Positions 49,451-58,681 of a DNA stretch of 64,000 nucleotides are shown here, piece by piece. The notes below the pieces were generated by a model, which saw nothing but the letters and a program-made list of their open reading frames with translations, was not told where the DNA came from and did no database searches. The position numbers and the translations under genes were made by a program. Every line of letters starts with the position of its first letter. The stretch's first letter is position 1. The DNA comes from Mycoplasmoides gallisepticum (GTDB taxonomy: Bacteria > Bacillota_I > Bacilli_A > Mycoplasmatales > Mycoplasmoidaceae). The stretch covers positions 248,001 through 312,000 of the forward strand of contig NZ_LS991952.1 in the NCBI RefSeq assembly GCF_900476085.1, written 5' to 3'.

Positions 49451-49524
49451 AGGGGTGTAGTTCAATGGTAGAACTAGGGTCTCCAAAACCTTCGATGCGG
49501 GTTCGATTCCTGTCACCCCTGCCA
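49451..49524 (+). tRNA. trnW: tRNA-Trp (anticodon CCA)
   Basis: A complete cloverleaf: acceptor AGGGGTG/CACCCCT, D-stem GTTC/GAAC, anticodon loop CTCCAAA, T-arm with GTTCGATTC, discriminator G and an encoded CCA end. It reads UGG only. A terminator follows. Confidence 0.95.
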
Positions 49525-49546
49525 TTAACAAGTTAATACAATCTAA

Positions 49547-49577
49547 ATCTTGACACTGCTTAGTGTCAAGATATTTT
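49547..49577 (+). terminator. Terminator after tRNA-Trp(CCA)
   Basis: An 11-bp stem ATCTTGACACT with AGTGTCAAGAT (49547-49557, 49562-49572) and T5. Confidence 0.88.
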
Positions 49578-49599
49578 TGTTATAAGCGTCTTATTTAGG

Positions 49600-50225
49600 G
49601 GATTTTTTTTAATAGTTTGCGAGTGCTTTTTAGGTTAGTTGAAATGATAGAAGCGATTCTTATTAGTTGGAACTATCATGAGCCAAAATCTTAGTGGAAC
49701 TAATAATTGGAAATTAAAAAGAATTTTGTAAGACCTAGATCTAAAATTACGATGCTTATTCATTGATATCTTTATACAGATGATGAAATATCCTTTACCA
49801 AAAAATTGATAAAGAGTATGAAACACGTACATTATTCTTAAAAGATAAATGCAAAACTTTTGGACCTACAAAAGAATTACGAAACAAAGATTTTAGCATG
49901 ATTAAGGCTAAATAATTAATAAAAGACCTGTGATCATTTTTTAAAAACGCTGTTGATACAACAAACATAGTATTCATTTATTGCAAATAAGCAAGATTAT
50001 TGCAGTAGCAATTGCTGAGCAAAAGCAACACTAAGCAGATGACTTAAAAAGCAATAAATTAAAACTCTAAGTGATCTTAGAGAAGAGAAAAATGTGAGAA
50101 CTAAAGTTGTCACAGAATAAAGGATTAGCTAATAAAAAAAGATAAATAGAAAACCATAAGTGCAATAGATAACTCTGTTAATGGGTCTTAATTTTATTGC
50201 TATTTGGCTGTTAATCATTTAAAAA
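49600..50225. other. Long gene-free stretch with broken coding traces
   Basis: About 620 bases without an intact gene. Plus-strand traces in shifting frames (for example MLIHWYLYTDDEISFTKKLI at about 49750-49810, with a TGA read as Trp) suggest a decayed gene, perhaps transposase-like; the match is too weak to name. There are no clear terminal inverted repeats. Confidence 0.4.
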
Positions 50226-50240
50226 GACCGATTATTTTTA

Positions 50241-50246
50241 TATAAT
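50241..50246 (+). promoter_or_regulatory. rnpB -10 element
   Basis: A perfect TATAAT 6 bases before the predicted 5' end of the RNase P RNA. No good -35 is visible. Confidence 0.7.
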
Positions 50247-50251
50247 TTTAA

Positions 50252-50612
50252 TGCTGCAGTTGGTTGCTGTTTTATTTAAAGCAGAGGAAAGTCCATGCTC
50301 GCACAAGCTGTGATTGCTTGTAGTGTTTGTGTAAATAAATAAAAGATAAAATTTAGCAGATTAGAATTAGTCTGACGGCGGAAAAGTTGCTAAATTGCTA
50401 AAACAACATGCAAATTATTCCATAACGTGCCACAGAGACGAGTTGAGCTCGAAAGACTCAGTATGAAACGCGGTAAACCCCTCAAGCGAGAAACCTAAAT
50501 TTGGTAAGGGAACTAATAAACAAGAAACAGAATTGTTTAGAAGAATAAAAATCAAATTTTTATTAGATAAATAACCAATCAAGACAGAACATGGCTTATC
50601 GCAGCACTTAAT
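50252..50612 (+). ncRNA. rnpB: RNase P RNA
   Basis: The catalytic RNA that trims tRNA 5' leaders. It contains the universally conserved GAGGAAAGTCCATGCTCGC core near 50283 and ends with GACAGAACATGGCTTATCG, the complementary P4 side. The terminal helix P1 is TGCTGC (50252-50257) with GCAGCA (50601-50606). The internal ACAGAGACGAG and GGTAAACCCCTC segments also fit the type B (low-GC Gram-positive) form. About 360 nt is usual for mycoplasmas. Confidence 0.95.
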
Positions 50613-50615
50613 CAG

Positions 50616-50647
50616 TCTTACCAATGTCAATTGGTGAGATTTTTTTT
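50616..50647 (+). terminator. rnpB terminator
   Basis: A 10-bp stem TCTTACCAAT with ATTGGTGAGA (one G-U pair), GTCA loop and T8. Confidence 0.9.
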
Positions 50648-50656
50648 ATATCTATG

Positions 50657-50662
50657 TATAAT
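50657..50662 (+). promoter_or_regulatory. -10 of the thiamine transporter operon
   Basis: TATAAT preceded directly by TATG, about 9 bases before the TPP aptamer begins. It sits immediately behind the rnpB terminator. Confidence 0.65.
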
Positions 50663-50670
50663 AAAAATCA

Positions 50671-50815
50671 ATAACAGAGGTACCTCTTTTATCTTGGATA
50701 AAAGAAGTTGAGAAACACTCTTATGAGCTGATCTGGTTAACACCAGCGTAGCGAGTTATATCTCTCACAAGTGTGCCTCCTTATTTAAATTCAAATTTAA
50801 AAAAGGAGTTTTTTT
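50671..50815 (+). promoter_or_regulatory. TPP riboswitch with terminator/SD-sequestering platform
   Basis: The aptamer (50671-50759) has P1 ATAAC/GTTAT, the pyrimidine-sensing TTGAGAAA, and the pyrophosphate-side signature CTGATCTGG...CCAGCGTAG. The arm CTTTTAT/ATAAAAG is the variable P3. The expression platform is a long hairpin: CTCCTT (50777-50782) pairs with AAGGAG (50803-50808), extended by TTTAAATT/AATTTAAA, and followed by T7 that runs straight into the ATG at 50816. AAGGAG is also the gene's Shine-Dalgarno. Ligand-bound RNA would be expected to form this hairpin and stop expression by termination, SD occlusion or both. Confidence 0.93.
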
Positions 50816-51916
50816 ATGTCTAAAACAATTAAAAAATTGTTTTTAATTTCAAGTTCGTTTTTATTATCTTCAGCTTTTGTTTCGTCGTGTGCAAAAGCTA
50901 ATGATGCTAATAATCAAGGAACTTTACAACTAAAAGTTGATTTAAAGATCGATCATGATGCAAATGCAATCATTAATGATTATCTAAAAAATCTAAGTCA
51001 AACTGTTAGTCAAAAATTAAATAAGCCAGTTTCAATTACATCTAACTTTACAGAAGATGGTAACACCAGCATTGACCGGGTAAAATCTAATTTAACCGAC
51101 CTAGCTTTTGTTTCTTCATCTGCAATCAAAACTAATGATACTGATTATATTACCAAGATCCAAACTTTAACTAGAAGTTTTAAATTCGATAACACCCCTG
51201 ATTTTTACGAAGCAGGAACTCTTGATCAGAAAGCACGAAAGATCAGTGAATTATTTAACGAAATCCCTTATCGTAATTGAACTGATGAGAACAGAATGTG
51301 AGATGGTAACAAATACCAATTCTTCTATGGTCCTGAGGATGATTTAATTAGTTTTTATCGTGGAATGATCTTAATTGGTGGGGATCAAGATACATTAGCA
51401 AAGATTAAAGAAGCTTGAGCACAAAAAAACTGAGCAACATTCTCTAGTTATGGAATTGGTGGGGGTAGAACGTCATCTAATGGTCGATATATTTACCCAC
51501 TAAATTTATTGAAGAAACATTTTAACGATCCGAATTTAACAATTTCTGATTATCAATCAGTAAGAGGAAGAGAAATCGGTACAAACCCAAAAGTTCATAT
51601 CGTTTTTGATGATATGAATTCATTTGCATGAACACAAAATAAAAATAAAAACGTTCCTAATTACACATTCAATCCTAATGACAACAACACAAAAGTTGAG
51701 ATCTTAAGTTTAACCGACCCAGCTTTATATGATATTGGTGTGTTTAATAAACGATTAACTAACGATGTGATAAATGCAGTAAGTGAAAGTATCGTTGAAT
51801 TAGCAAAAAATAACCAAGATACATATGGACCAACAGTTGGTTACAATGGTTATCGTGTGATTAAAGATGTAAACAAAGAAGTTTATCAGTTTATAAACAA
51901 GGCAAATATTAATTAA
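50816..51916 (+). CDS. Thiamine/TPP-type ABC transporter substrate-binding lipoprotein (P37/Cypl family)
   Basis: A 366-residue lipoprotein: signal peptide with lipobox FVSSC (Cys25), then a periplasmic-binding-like fold with LQLKVDLKIDHDANAI, SNLTDLAFVSSSAIK, and late QDTYGPTVGYNGYRVIK. It matches the mycoplasma P37/Cypl (MG289-like) layout, a family shown to bind thiamine pyrophosphate; the riboswitch in front independently supports a thiamine-type substrate. It overlaps the ATPase gene by one base (TAATG). Seven TGA tryptophans keep it from being read under the standard code. Confidence 0.9.
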
Positions 51917-52662
51917 TGAGTAATACGAATCACATTAAGTTTTTGGATGTTTCAATCAAACACAAAAGGTATAAGGGTTTTAATGTTGATCATATCAATT
52001 TTGAATTGAAGGGTTCTGAGATTTTAATGTTGATTGGTAAATCTGGATCTGGAAAAACAACTTTACTAAACTCGATTACAGATAAAAAATTAGTTTCACA
52101 GGGTGAGATCGTTTTTAATGATCAAAATTTACCTTCTTTAAGTAAACATAAAATCAGGAAAATCGCTAAATTTATCTGTTTTTTAGATCAAATTCCTAAT
52201 TTAATTCTTGATGATTATGTTTATGAAAATATCATCAGAAGTATCAGAAAACCTTGATACTATAAGTTTTTTAACATTACGCCGATTTCGGTTTTAAACA
52301 AGGTAGAAGAAGTTTTAAAAACATTAGATTTATCTGATCATATAAACAAACTGATTAAAGATCTTTCGGGAGGTCAAAAACAAAGAGTAGATATTGCTAA
52401 GATCTTTTTTCAAAAACCCAAACTATTATTAATTGATGAACCTACTACTGATTTAGATTATCTAAACTCAGAAATTGTTATTAGAGAAATCAAAAAATTA
52501 TCTGAGCAATTTAAAGCCCCGGTAATCATTTCAATTCACGATCTAGAGATAGTTAAAAAATTTGCTGATAAGATCCTGATTATTCAAAATAAAAAACCAA
52601 TTTTAATTAACAATTCTGCGGATCTTAATATCGATGAGATTAGAAAAAAATATGAGACATAA
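51916..52662 (+). CDS. Thiamine-type ABC transporter ATP-binding protein (P29-like)
   Basis: A 248-residue nucleotide-binding subunit on the cytoplasmic face. Walker A GKSGSGKTT (41-49), Q-loop region CFLDQIPNL, signature LSGGQKQRVDIAK, Walker B LLLIDEPTTDLD and the switch His in IISIHDLEIV are all present. It powers uptake of the ligand delivered by the upstream lipoprotein. Its 3' end overlaps the permease start. Confidence 0.93.
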
Positions 52663-54253
52663 TAAATTTTTTCAATTGTTAAAAATAAACAAATTTACCG
52701 TATTTTTTACGGTTTTTTTGTTTTTATGTATTATTTCTGCCATCGTCATTAAATTGGGGATAAACGCTCATGGATTAGCGGTTTTTAAAAACAATATCTC
52801 TAACTTCTTCAATCAATCAGCAGTTAATAAATCATCATTATTAACTAAATCTTTTGAGCAACTGTGAATAACAATAAAATATACCGCCACAGGAACCTTC
52901 ATTGGATTTATCTTAGGATTCTTGTTGGGTTATTTATCTTCGTTGAGGATCACAAATAACTTCACTGCTATTTTTGTTAAATTAGGGATTATCTTTTTTA
53001 GATCGTTTCCTGTTGTTATTTTTATTAACTTATTTAACACTTCATTTAATTCAGACCTATCAGCGATAATTATTATTTCTTGATTTTCAATGTTATGGAA
53101 TGCTAAATATATTGCAGATTATATCGAAAACAGCAAAGTCGAACAATTTAAGAAATTTGTTAATCGATCACAAAATCATCTTAGCTCTTTTATCAATAAT
53201 ATCTTCATTGATATCAAGTCAAAAATCCTAGTTCTGTTCGCTTATTCATTAGAGTCAAATTTTAGATGAACAACAATTTTATCTGCTGTGGGTTTAATTG
53301 GAATAGGTCAATTGATTAATGACCCAATTTCCATAAATAATGATTTTGCATCAACGTTGATTCCGCTTCTAGTCTTGATGGTTTTTTTATTAATCAATGA
53401 GGGAGCATTATATTTATTTGAAACATATTTAGTAGCTAGAAAATCTTACCCTAAAACAAAGAACTTAAATAAGCTATTAACAATCAAAAAATACCTAGTT
53501 TATTTAATCTTTATTTTGATTATTACTTTTAGCATATATTCAATATTTTCAATAAGGTTAAGAGTTAATAATTTGTTAATTTTTACCGACTTTTTTCAAC
53601 GATTGTTTAATTTTAACAAGTCGTTTTTTGCCACTACAACTTTTAATGAAAATCCGCTTTTAATGATCATTCTTTTAACGTTACAAGCGATTCTAATTTT
53701 AGGTATAGTTTTTATCTTTAGCTTATTGTTTGCAACATTATGTTCAAACTTACTAAATAGATATGTATCGCTATTTTTTAAAGCTTTATTTTTAATCATA
53801 AGAACGATCCCTTTAATAATCGTTTTTAGATTATTTAATCCTTTATTCAACTCTGGTATTTCAACAATTGTTTTTATAGGATCGTTATATTTTTCAACTT
53901 CATTAGCTAAAAAAATCTACGTGCTAATTAATTCTATAAACTGAACAGTTGTAACTAGTTTAAAAAGCAAGCTTTACACAAATTTTGAAATCTTAAGAGT
54001 CTATATCATTCCTTCAATTAGAAAAGATTTAGTTACTGTTTATCAATTAGAGTTTGAATCGATTCTTAGAACAATAATAACCTTAGGGGCTTATGGAACA
54101 TCTGTAATTGGTCAATTACTAGATATTTATATTTACAGAGGAAGCATTGAAAACCTAGGTAGTTATGTAATTAGTATTATGGTATACTTCCAGGTAATTG
54201 ATTTGTTATCGATAATGGTTAGATATAAAAAATTTTTTTATACTAATAAGTAG
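52652..54253 (+). CDS. Thiamine-type ABC transporter permease (P69-like)
   Basis: A 533-residue, roughly 12-helix permease that appears to be two fused permease halves. The first has RSFPVVIFINLFNTSFNSDL and the second RTIPLIIVFRLFNPLFNSGI, equivalent coupling regions about 290 residues apart. Two starts are possible, ATG 52652 (overlap of 11 bases with the ATPase gene) and ATG 52634 (6 residues longer); the first is chosen for the smaller overlap. The order binding protein, ATPase, permease corresponds to recalled MG289-MG290-MG291. Confidence 0.88.
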
Positions 54254-54256
54254 ATA

Positions 54257-54394
54257 ATGAAGAACAAAAAAGAAAAGAACGAAGTATCAAATTACAAAAG
54301 GAATAAGATGATTCTTGCTGGAGCCATCATCGTGATCATTCTAGTAATAATCATTATCTCTATCCTTTCAATCACTGTTTGACAAAAAAGATAA
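54257..54394 (+). CDS. 45-residue single-helix membrane protein
   Basis: A small frame between the permease and proS: 18 mostly charged residues (KNKKEKNEVSNYKRNK), a strongly hydrophobic Ile/Val-rich helix (AGAIIVIILVIIIISILSIT) and the end VWQKR, with the Trp encoded by TGA. It begins 3 bases after the permease stop and ends 3 bases before the proS start, so it is tightly packed in the operon, which favours a real gene. It may be an accessory subunit of the transporter. No family recognised. Confidence 0.65.
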
Positions 54395-54397
54395 AAT

Positions 54398-55822
54398 ATG
54401 GCTTTTAAAAAAAATCTAGCATCTTCTAAAGATGACAATATTTCAGACTGATATACTGAAGTAATTAGTAAAGGAAATTTAATCCATTACTCAAACATCA
54501 AAGGCTTTATGTCATTTCTTCCCAATGGTTGAAAAATTTGACAGCTAATAAAAAAAGAGCTAACTAAAGAGTTTGATCAACGTGATATTTTAGAACTTTG
54601 TTTACCATCATTAATAAGTCAGAACGATTTTTTACTAGAGAAAAAACACCTAGAAGGATTCGCTCCTGAACTTTTTATAGTTACTAAAACCAGTAACGAA
54701 ACAGAAAAATATATTTTAAGACCCACTTCAGAAATTGCCTTTTGTAATCTATGACGTGAAACTTTAAGAAATTACCGTCAATTACCTATAAAACACAACC
54801 AATGAACTAGTGTTTTTAGGGTAGAAAAAAACACTCGTCCATTTCTAAGAAACAGTGAGTTCTTTTGACATGAAATTCACAGTTGTTTTGAAACAGAAGA
54901 ACAATCTAATGATTTTGCAGTAGATATTTGAAAGTTATATCAAAGATTTATTAAGGATATTTTATGCATCCCTTTAGTAGCTGGTGAAAAAACTGAAGCA
55001 GAAAAATTTGCTGGAGCTAAAACCACCTATACTGTTGAAACCATTATGCCAGATGGTCAAGCGCTACAAAGTGCAACTTCTCATAATCTGTCACAAAATT
55101 TTTCTAAAGCTTTTGATATCAGATACCAAACTAAGAATAATGATTACCAAAATGTTTTTAGTATGTCAGCAGGAGTATCAACTAGAATCATTGGAGCAAT
55201 CATCATGACTCACGGGGATGATGACGGGTTGGTTTTCCCAACTAAAGTTGCGCCTTATCATATTTCATTGAACTGTATTTTTGATGATACTAACCAAGAA
55301 TTAAATGCCAAATTAAAAGAACTGGCTAATAAATATTCACAAAAATACCGTGTGCATTTAAATGTTAATAAAGATTCTACTGGGGAGATTATTAAGAATT
55401 CACAATTACGAGGTGATTGTTGTGTCTTATTAATGGGTCCAAACGATTTAAAGAAAAACGAAATCGTTTTCATCGATCGAATCACAAAACAAAAGCAATT
55501 TATCAACCTTGATCATTTAGATCAAAAGCTTGAAGAATTATTTAGTACTTTTGATCAAAAACTTTATCAAAAAGCCAAAGCTGTTTTTGAAACCAAAGTT
55601 GATTTTGCGCAAACGTTTGAAGAGTTTGAACAAAAGATTGCTTCTGGTAAGTTTGTTAGGGTTTTCTATTGCAATGAAGATCTTTATGAAAAACAGATAA
55701 AAGAAAAAACAGGTGCATCTTCTCGATGCATTATTAAGTACTTAGATGAACAAACACAAGAGCGTTGTTTTATTTCTAATAAAAAAGCGAAAGTGGAAAT
55801 CTATTTTGCGCGTTCTTACTAA
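54398..55822 (+). CDS. proS: Prolyl-tRNA synthetase
   Basis: A 474-residue class II synthetase charging tRNA-Pro. Motif 2 region [30 protein letters not shown], and motif 3 [13 protein letters not shown] are visible, followed by an anticodon-binding domain with [19 protein letters not shown]. The length and the lack of the 180-residue editing insert place it in the short, eukaryote/archaeon-like ProRS type usual in mycoplasmas. It is downstream of a vitamin-transporter operon with only 3-base gaps, so part of its expression might fall under the riboswitch. A separate promoter is not obvious. Confidence 0.94.
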
Positions 55823-55966
55823 AATTTTTGATTAAATATTTGCTTTTGCATATTATATTTTCTATAGTTACTTTATTAAAAAATCAACCGAAGTTATTTA
55901 ACTTTTAAATAAGCTCGTTTGATCAGAAAAAGCTCAGAAATAAGCCAGAATTATCGGTTATAGTTA

Positions 55967-56018
55967 AGTTAGATAACTAATTATTATCTAACTATATTTA
56001 AAGTTATCTGTAGTTTTT
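55967..56018 (+). promoter_or_regulatory. Two mutually exclusive hairpins before the MG284-like gene
   Basis: Stem A: 55967-55976 pairs with 55984-55993 (10 bp). Stem B: AGATAACT (55971-55978) pairs with AGTTATCT (56002-56009) and is followed by GTAGT8. The two share 55971-55976, so only one can form. B looks like a terminator and A like its antiterminator. Confidence 0.5.
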
Positions 56019-56118
56019 TTTCATAAAAATGTTCAAAGTGAAAATAGCTAAAAAAATTTTTCATACTTTTGTGAAAAAAAATCATATCTTAAATAGACAA
56101 CCTGAGAGGAGTATTTCT

Positions 56119-56445
56119 ATGAACAGAAAAATCATAAATGATGCAAAAAAATACTTAGAAAGATATGATTTCTATAGAAAGCGCATTGAAAATAGACAAA
56201 TTATCAAAAGTGTTTTTAATCATGATCTAGGTGTTGATAATCAATCAGAAATGCAATCATATGTTGATTTAATTGATGCGACTTTAAAAAGGCTAAAAAA
56301 GGACGAAAAAGATATTTTAATCGATGTTTTCTTAAAAAGAAAGCACCGCAACGAGTTCAATTATAGTCAAGCAAGTTTTTACCGGTTACTAAACAAGGCA
56401 TGTTGTAGTTTGTTCTACTCCCTAGGAGTATATATCCCGAATTAG
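56119..56445 (+). CDS. MG284-like protein with sigma-factor-like C-terminal helix-turn-helix
   Basis: A 108-residue basic protein. The frame is open from ATG 56029, but ATG 56119 is chosen because AGAGGAG lies 6 bases upstream, the strongest Shine-Dalgarno of the region; the 30 extra residues are Lys-rich and probably untranslated. The C-terminal part LKKDEKDILIDVFLKRKHRN then YSQASFYRLLNKACCSLFYS has the spacing of a region-4-like helix-turn-helix (compare ArpU/RinA and extracytoplasmic sigma regulators). So DNA binding is a reasonable but unproved guess. Position after proS matches recalled MG284. Confidence 0.68.
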   Translation: MNRKIINDAKKYLERYDFYRKRIENRQIIKSVFNHDLGVDNQSEMQSYVDLIDATLKRLKKDEKDILIDVFLKRKHRNEFNYSQASFYRLLNKACCSLFYSLGVYIPN

Positions 56446-56448
56446 TCA

Positions 56449-57531
56449 ATGTTGATTAGCTATAATATCGATAGTAATAACAATTCTAAACCAATCGTTA
56501 TTAATAAAGAAGGTTGATGGTGAAGACTCAATCCGTTAAGAAATAAAGATGGAACTATTGTTGTTGATAAAAACAGCAATCCGATTTATTTCAGAGCATT
56601 ATTAAGTTTTCAAAACACCTGATCTGATCAAAATAATCTTAATCTGTACTTCGAAATTTTATTTGAGAATAATTCGATCTTACCTCCGAATACGATTCAA
56701 AGCAATGTCTTTATTGCTGGTAATGTCTATCCTTCAGTTTTTAGTGAGATAACCAACGAAGAGACAGACGGTTATCAAAAAGCGCAGATTAAAGTTAGTG
56801 TTCCATTAGAGAAATTAACAAAAGAAAGATTTGAAGAAGGGATCGATATCTCTGTTGTAATTGATCTTTATTTACAAAACGATATCTTAGAAGGAATAAG
56901 AGATTCACTAGAATCTAATGCCTTAAGGTTATTACTTGAGAATCTTAAAGATGCTAGATTAGTAACTAAAATAAAGTTAAATAACTTTCTCTTTTTTCGC
57001 GATCGAGTTGGCAATCGTGATATTGATGCAGATTATCAAGTTCAAGAAAAGAAAGCGATAAGTTGATACCAACCTAATTACAGCTTTTTAAGTAATCTAG
57101 ACCAAATTAGAGATCTTTTAACGATCAATGTCGATGCAGTGGTCACTCTTTTTAAATCTAGAGTTGTTTTTGATTATTCAACAACTACTAATGGGAGTAC
57201 AAAATCTCTCGTAATTGAGAACACAAATCAGATTACCTATCCACCTAACACTGATATCAAACTCGCGCTTGATACTAACTATATCTACGACACAAATCAA
57301 GATCAGATTATTAATCGGGGAATTAATAATCATTACTTCTTTTTACCAAAAGGTGGAGAAGGATCTTACACAACACAGCTTAGCTTGTTAATAAACAAGG
57401 TTAAATATGAGATCGAATCAGTTAATTCGTTTGGTTATTTTGCTTGGTTAGATGATAAAAGTAAACTAGATTTTATTGATATCTTACCTAAAGTGATCAA
57501 ATCAATAGGATCATATTCGTTTGTGGAATAA
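56449..57531 (+). CDS. MG285-like hypothetical protein
   Basis: A 360-residue protein starting at ATG 56449, 3 bases after the previous stop. It is mostly beta-rich and hydrophilic with many Asn, Asp and Ile; examples are NPLRNKDGTIVVDKN, NVFIAGNVYPSVF and YFFLPKGGEGSYTTQL. The N-terminal run GWWWRLN uses two TGA codons. No signal peptide or transmembrane helix is apparent. It overlaps the next ATG by one base (TAATG). Family is known only by position; no function can be given. Confidence 0.75.
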
Positions 57532-58130
57532 TGAATCGAATCTATAAAAAGATTACGATTGGTTTGCTTTCTTCTTTTCTCTTTTTTGGAACGATTGGAT
57601 TAGCAGTTGCTACCTATTTTTCAAGTACGAAAACAACCAAAAAAGATGAGAAGAATTTTGATGATAAATCAATTAGTGATCCTAGTGCTGATTTACAAAA
57701 CGATCTATTACCAAGCCTGAAAAAATACCCGTTAGAATATCAAGTTGATTCTAGCAAGTATTATTACTACTATGTGTCGATCCATCAATACCTATATAAA
57801 ACAAGCGAATTAGATAATTTGATTAATTATCGTGATTATCTCTACCAAAATAACTACGACCGCCCCTTTAGTGGGTTTGATCTTAACCTTTTTAAGAGAA
57901 ATATTAAAAAATGGATCTATCAAGCAATAAGATCGACCCAAATGTTTCGCAACAATAATGATGATATCTTTATTGATGTTGATTATTATATCGAAAACCC
58001 TAGTCGCTCAATCAGCATCAATGTTGTCTGATCATTTAAAAAACCCACAACATATCAGAACAAAACAGTTAAATATTGGGATCAATTCGTATTAAAAGTA
58101 AGAGACAAAGTCTTTGCTAATAACGAATAA
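57531..58130 (+). CDS. MG286-like membrane-anchored protein
   Basis: A 199-residue protein with an N-terminal hydrophobic helix (ITIGLLSSFLFFGTIGLAVA) and no lipobox Cys, then a Tyr-rich domain (SKYYYYYVSIHQYLYK). It ends WSFKKPTTYQ...RDKVFANNE after a TGA tryptophan. It is coupled to the 56449 gene by a one-base overlap. Its outward-facing domain is of unknown function. Confidence 0.75.
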
Positions 58131-58172
58131 TTACTAATTTAATTTTTAAATTGATATACTTATAGGGCATTT

Positions 58173-58406
58173 ATGGAGATTTTAAGCGTCATCAATAATA
58201 TTGCCAAAAAGAAAAAGATGGCAGTAACAATAAATGATTCTAATATCAATAAAAGTTATAAAGAATTAGGGATTGATTCTTTAGATCTGTTCGACATCAT
58301 TGTTGAATTAGAATCAGAATTTAATATTGAGTTTTCAGATGAAAAGTTGATGAAAATAAAAACTATAAATGACTTAATACTTTATATTAAAGAGCTGAAA
58401 AAGTAG
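58173..58406 (+). CDS. acpP: Acyl carrier protein homologue
   Basis: A 77-residue acyl carrier protein. The phosphopantetheine attachment site is the Ser in LGIDSLDLFDIIVELE (about residue 36). Helices before and after fit the four-helix fold, and the acidic helix 2 (ELESEFNIEFSDEK) is typical. Mycoplasmas lack most fatty-acid synthesis, so it likely serves lipid or lipoyl-type acyl transfer. A TATACT 12 bases before the ATG may be its own -10. It is separated from tRNA-Trp(UCA) by only 5 bases. Confidence 0.9.
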   Translation: MEILSVINNIAKKKKMAVTINDSNINKSYKELGIDSLDLFDIIVELESEFNIEFSDEKLMKIKTINDLILYIKELKK

Positions 58407-58411
58407 GCTTT

Positions 58412-58486
58412 AGGGGTGTAGTTCAATGGTAGAACATCGGTCTTCAAAATCGAGTGTTGTGGGTTCGAGTCCTGTCACCCCTGCCA
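58412..58486 (+). tRNA. trnW: tRNA-Trp (anticodon UCA), reads UGA and UGG
   Basis: Full cloverleaf with the same acceptor stem and T-stem as tRNA-Trp(CCA); anticodon stem TCGGT/ATCGA, loop CTTCAAA, encoded CCA end. The UCA anticodon decodes UGA as tryptophan, the reassignment that all protein calls in this window depend on. It is almost certainly cotranscribed with acpP. Confidence 0.95.
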
Positions 58487-58507
58487 TTAATTAACAAATT
58501 CATTTTT

Positions 58508-58538
58508 AAAAAAGACGCAGTGGATGCGTCTTTTTTTT
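58508..58538 (+). terminator. Terminator after tRNA-Trp(UCA)
   Basis: A 12-bp stem (AAAAAAGACGCA with TGCGTCTTTTTT), a 5-base loop and T8. Confidence 0.9.
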
Positions 58539-58580
58539 AAAATTATTAGAACTTTTTATTAAAAAAATGCTTTTTAATAA

Positions 58581-58667
58581 TATAATATATTAGCAATTAG
58601 TTATATGTTACATATAGCGCTATAAGTACACGGTGCAAAACCGTTTCACTTTAGAATTTTCAAGGAG
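58581..58667 (+). promoter_or_regulatory. tuf promoter and leader
   Basis: TATAAT at 58581-58586 is the likely -10; no good -35 was found. The leader holds a small hairpin ACGGT/ACCGT (58630-58644). The AAGGAG Shine-Dalgarno (58662-58667) is 14 bases before the ATG, longer than usual. Confidence 0.6.
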
Positions 58668-58681
58668 AAATATTTAAAAAA

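Noticed and set aside
49600-50225. Insertion sequence
   Set aside because: Transposase-like traces are too broken and I found no terminal inverted repeats or target duplications.
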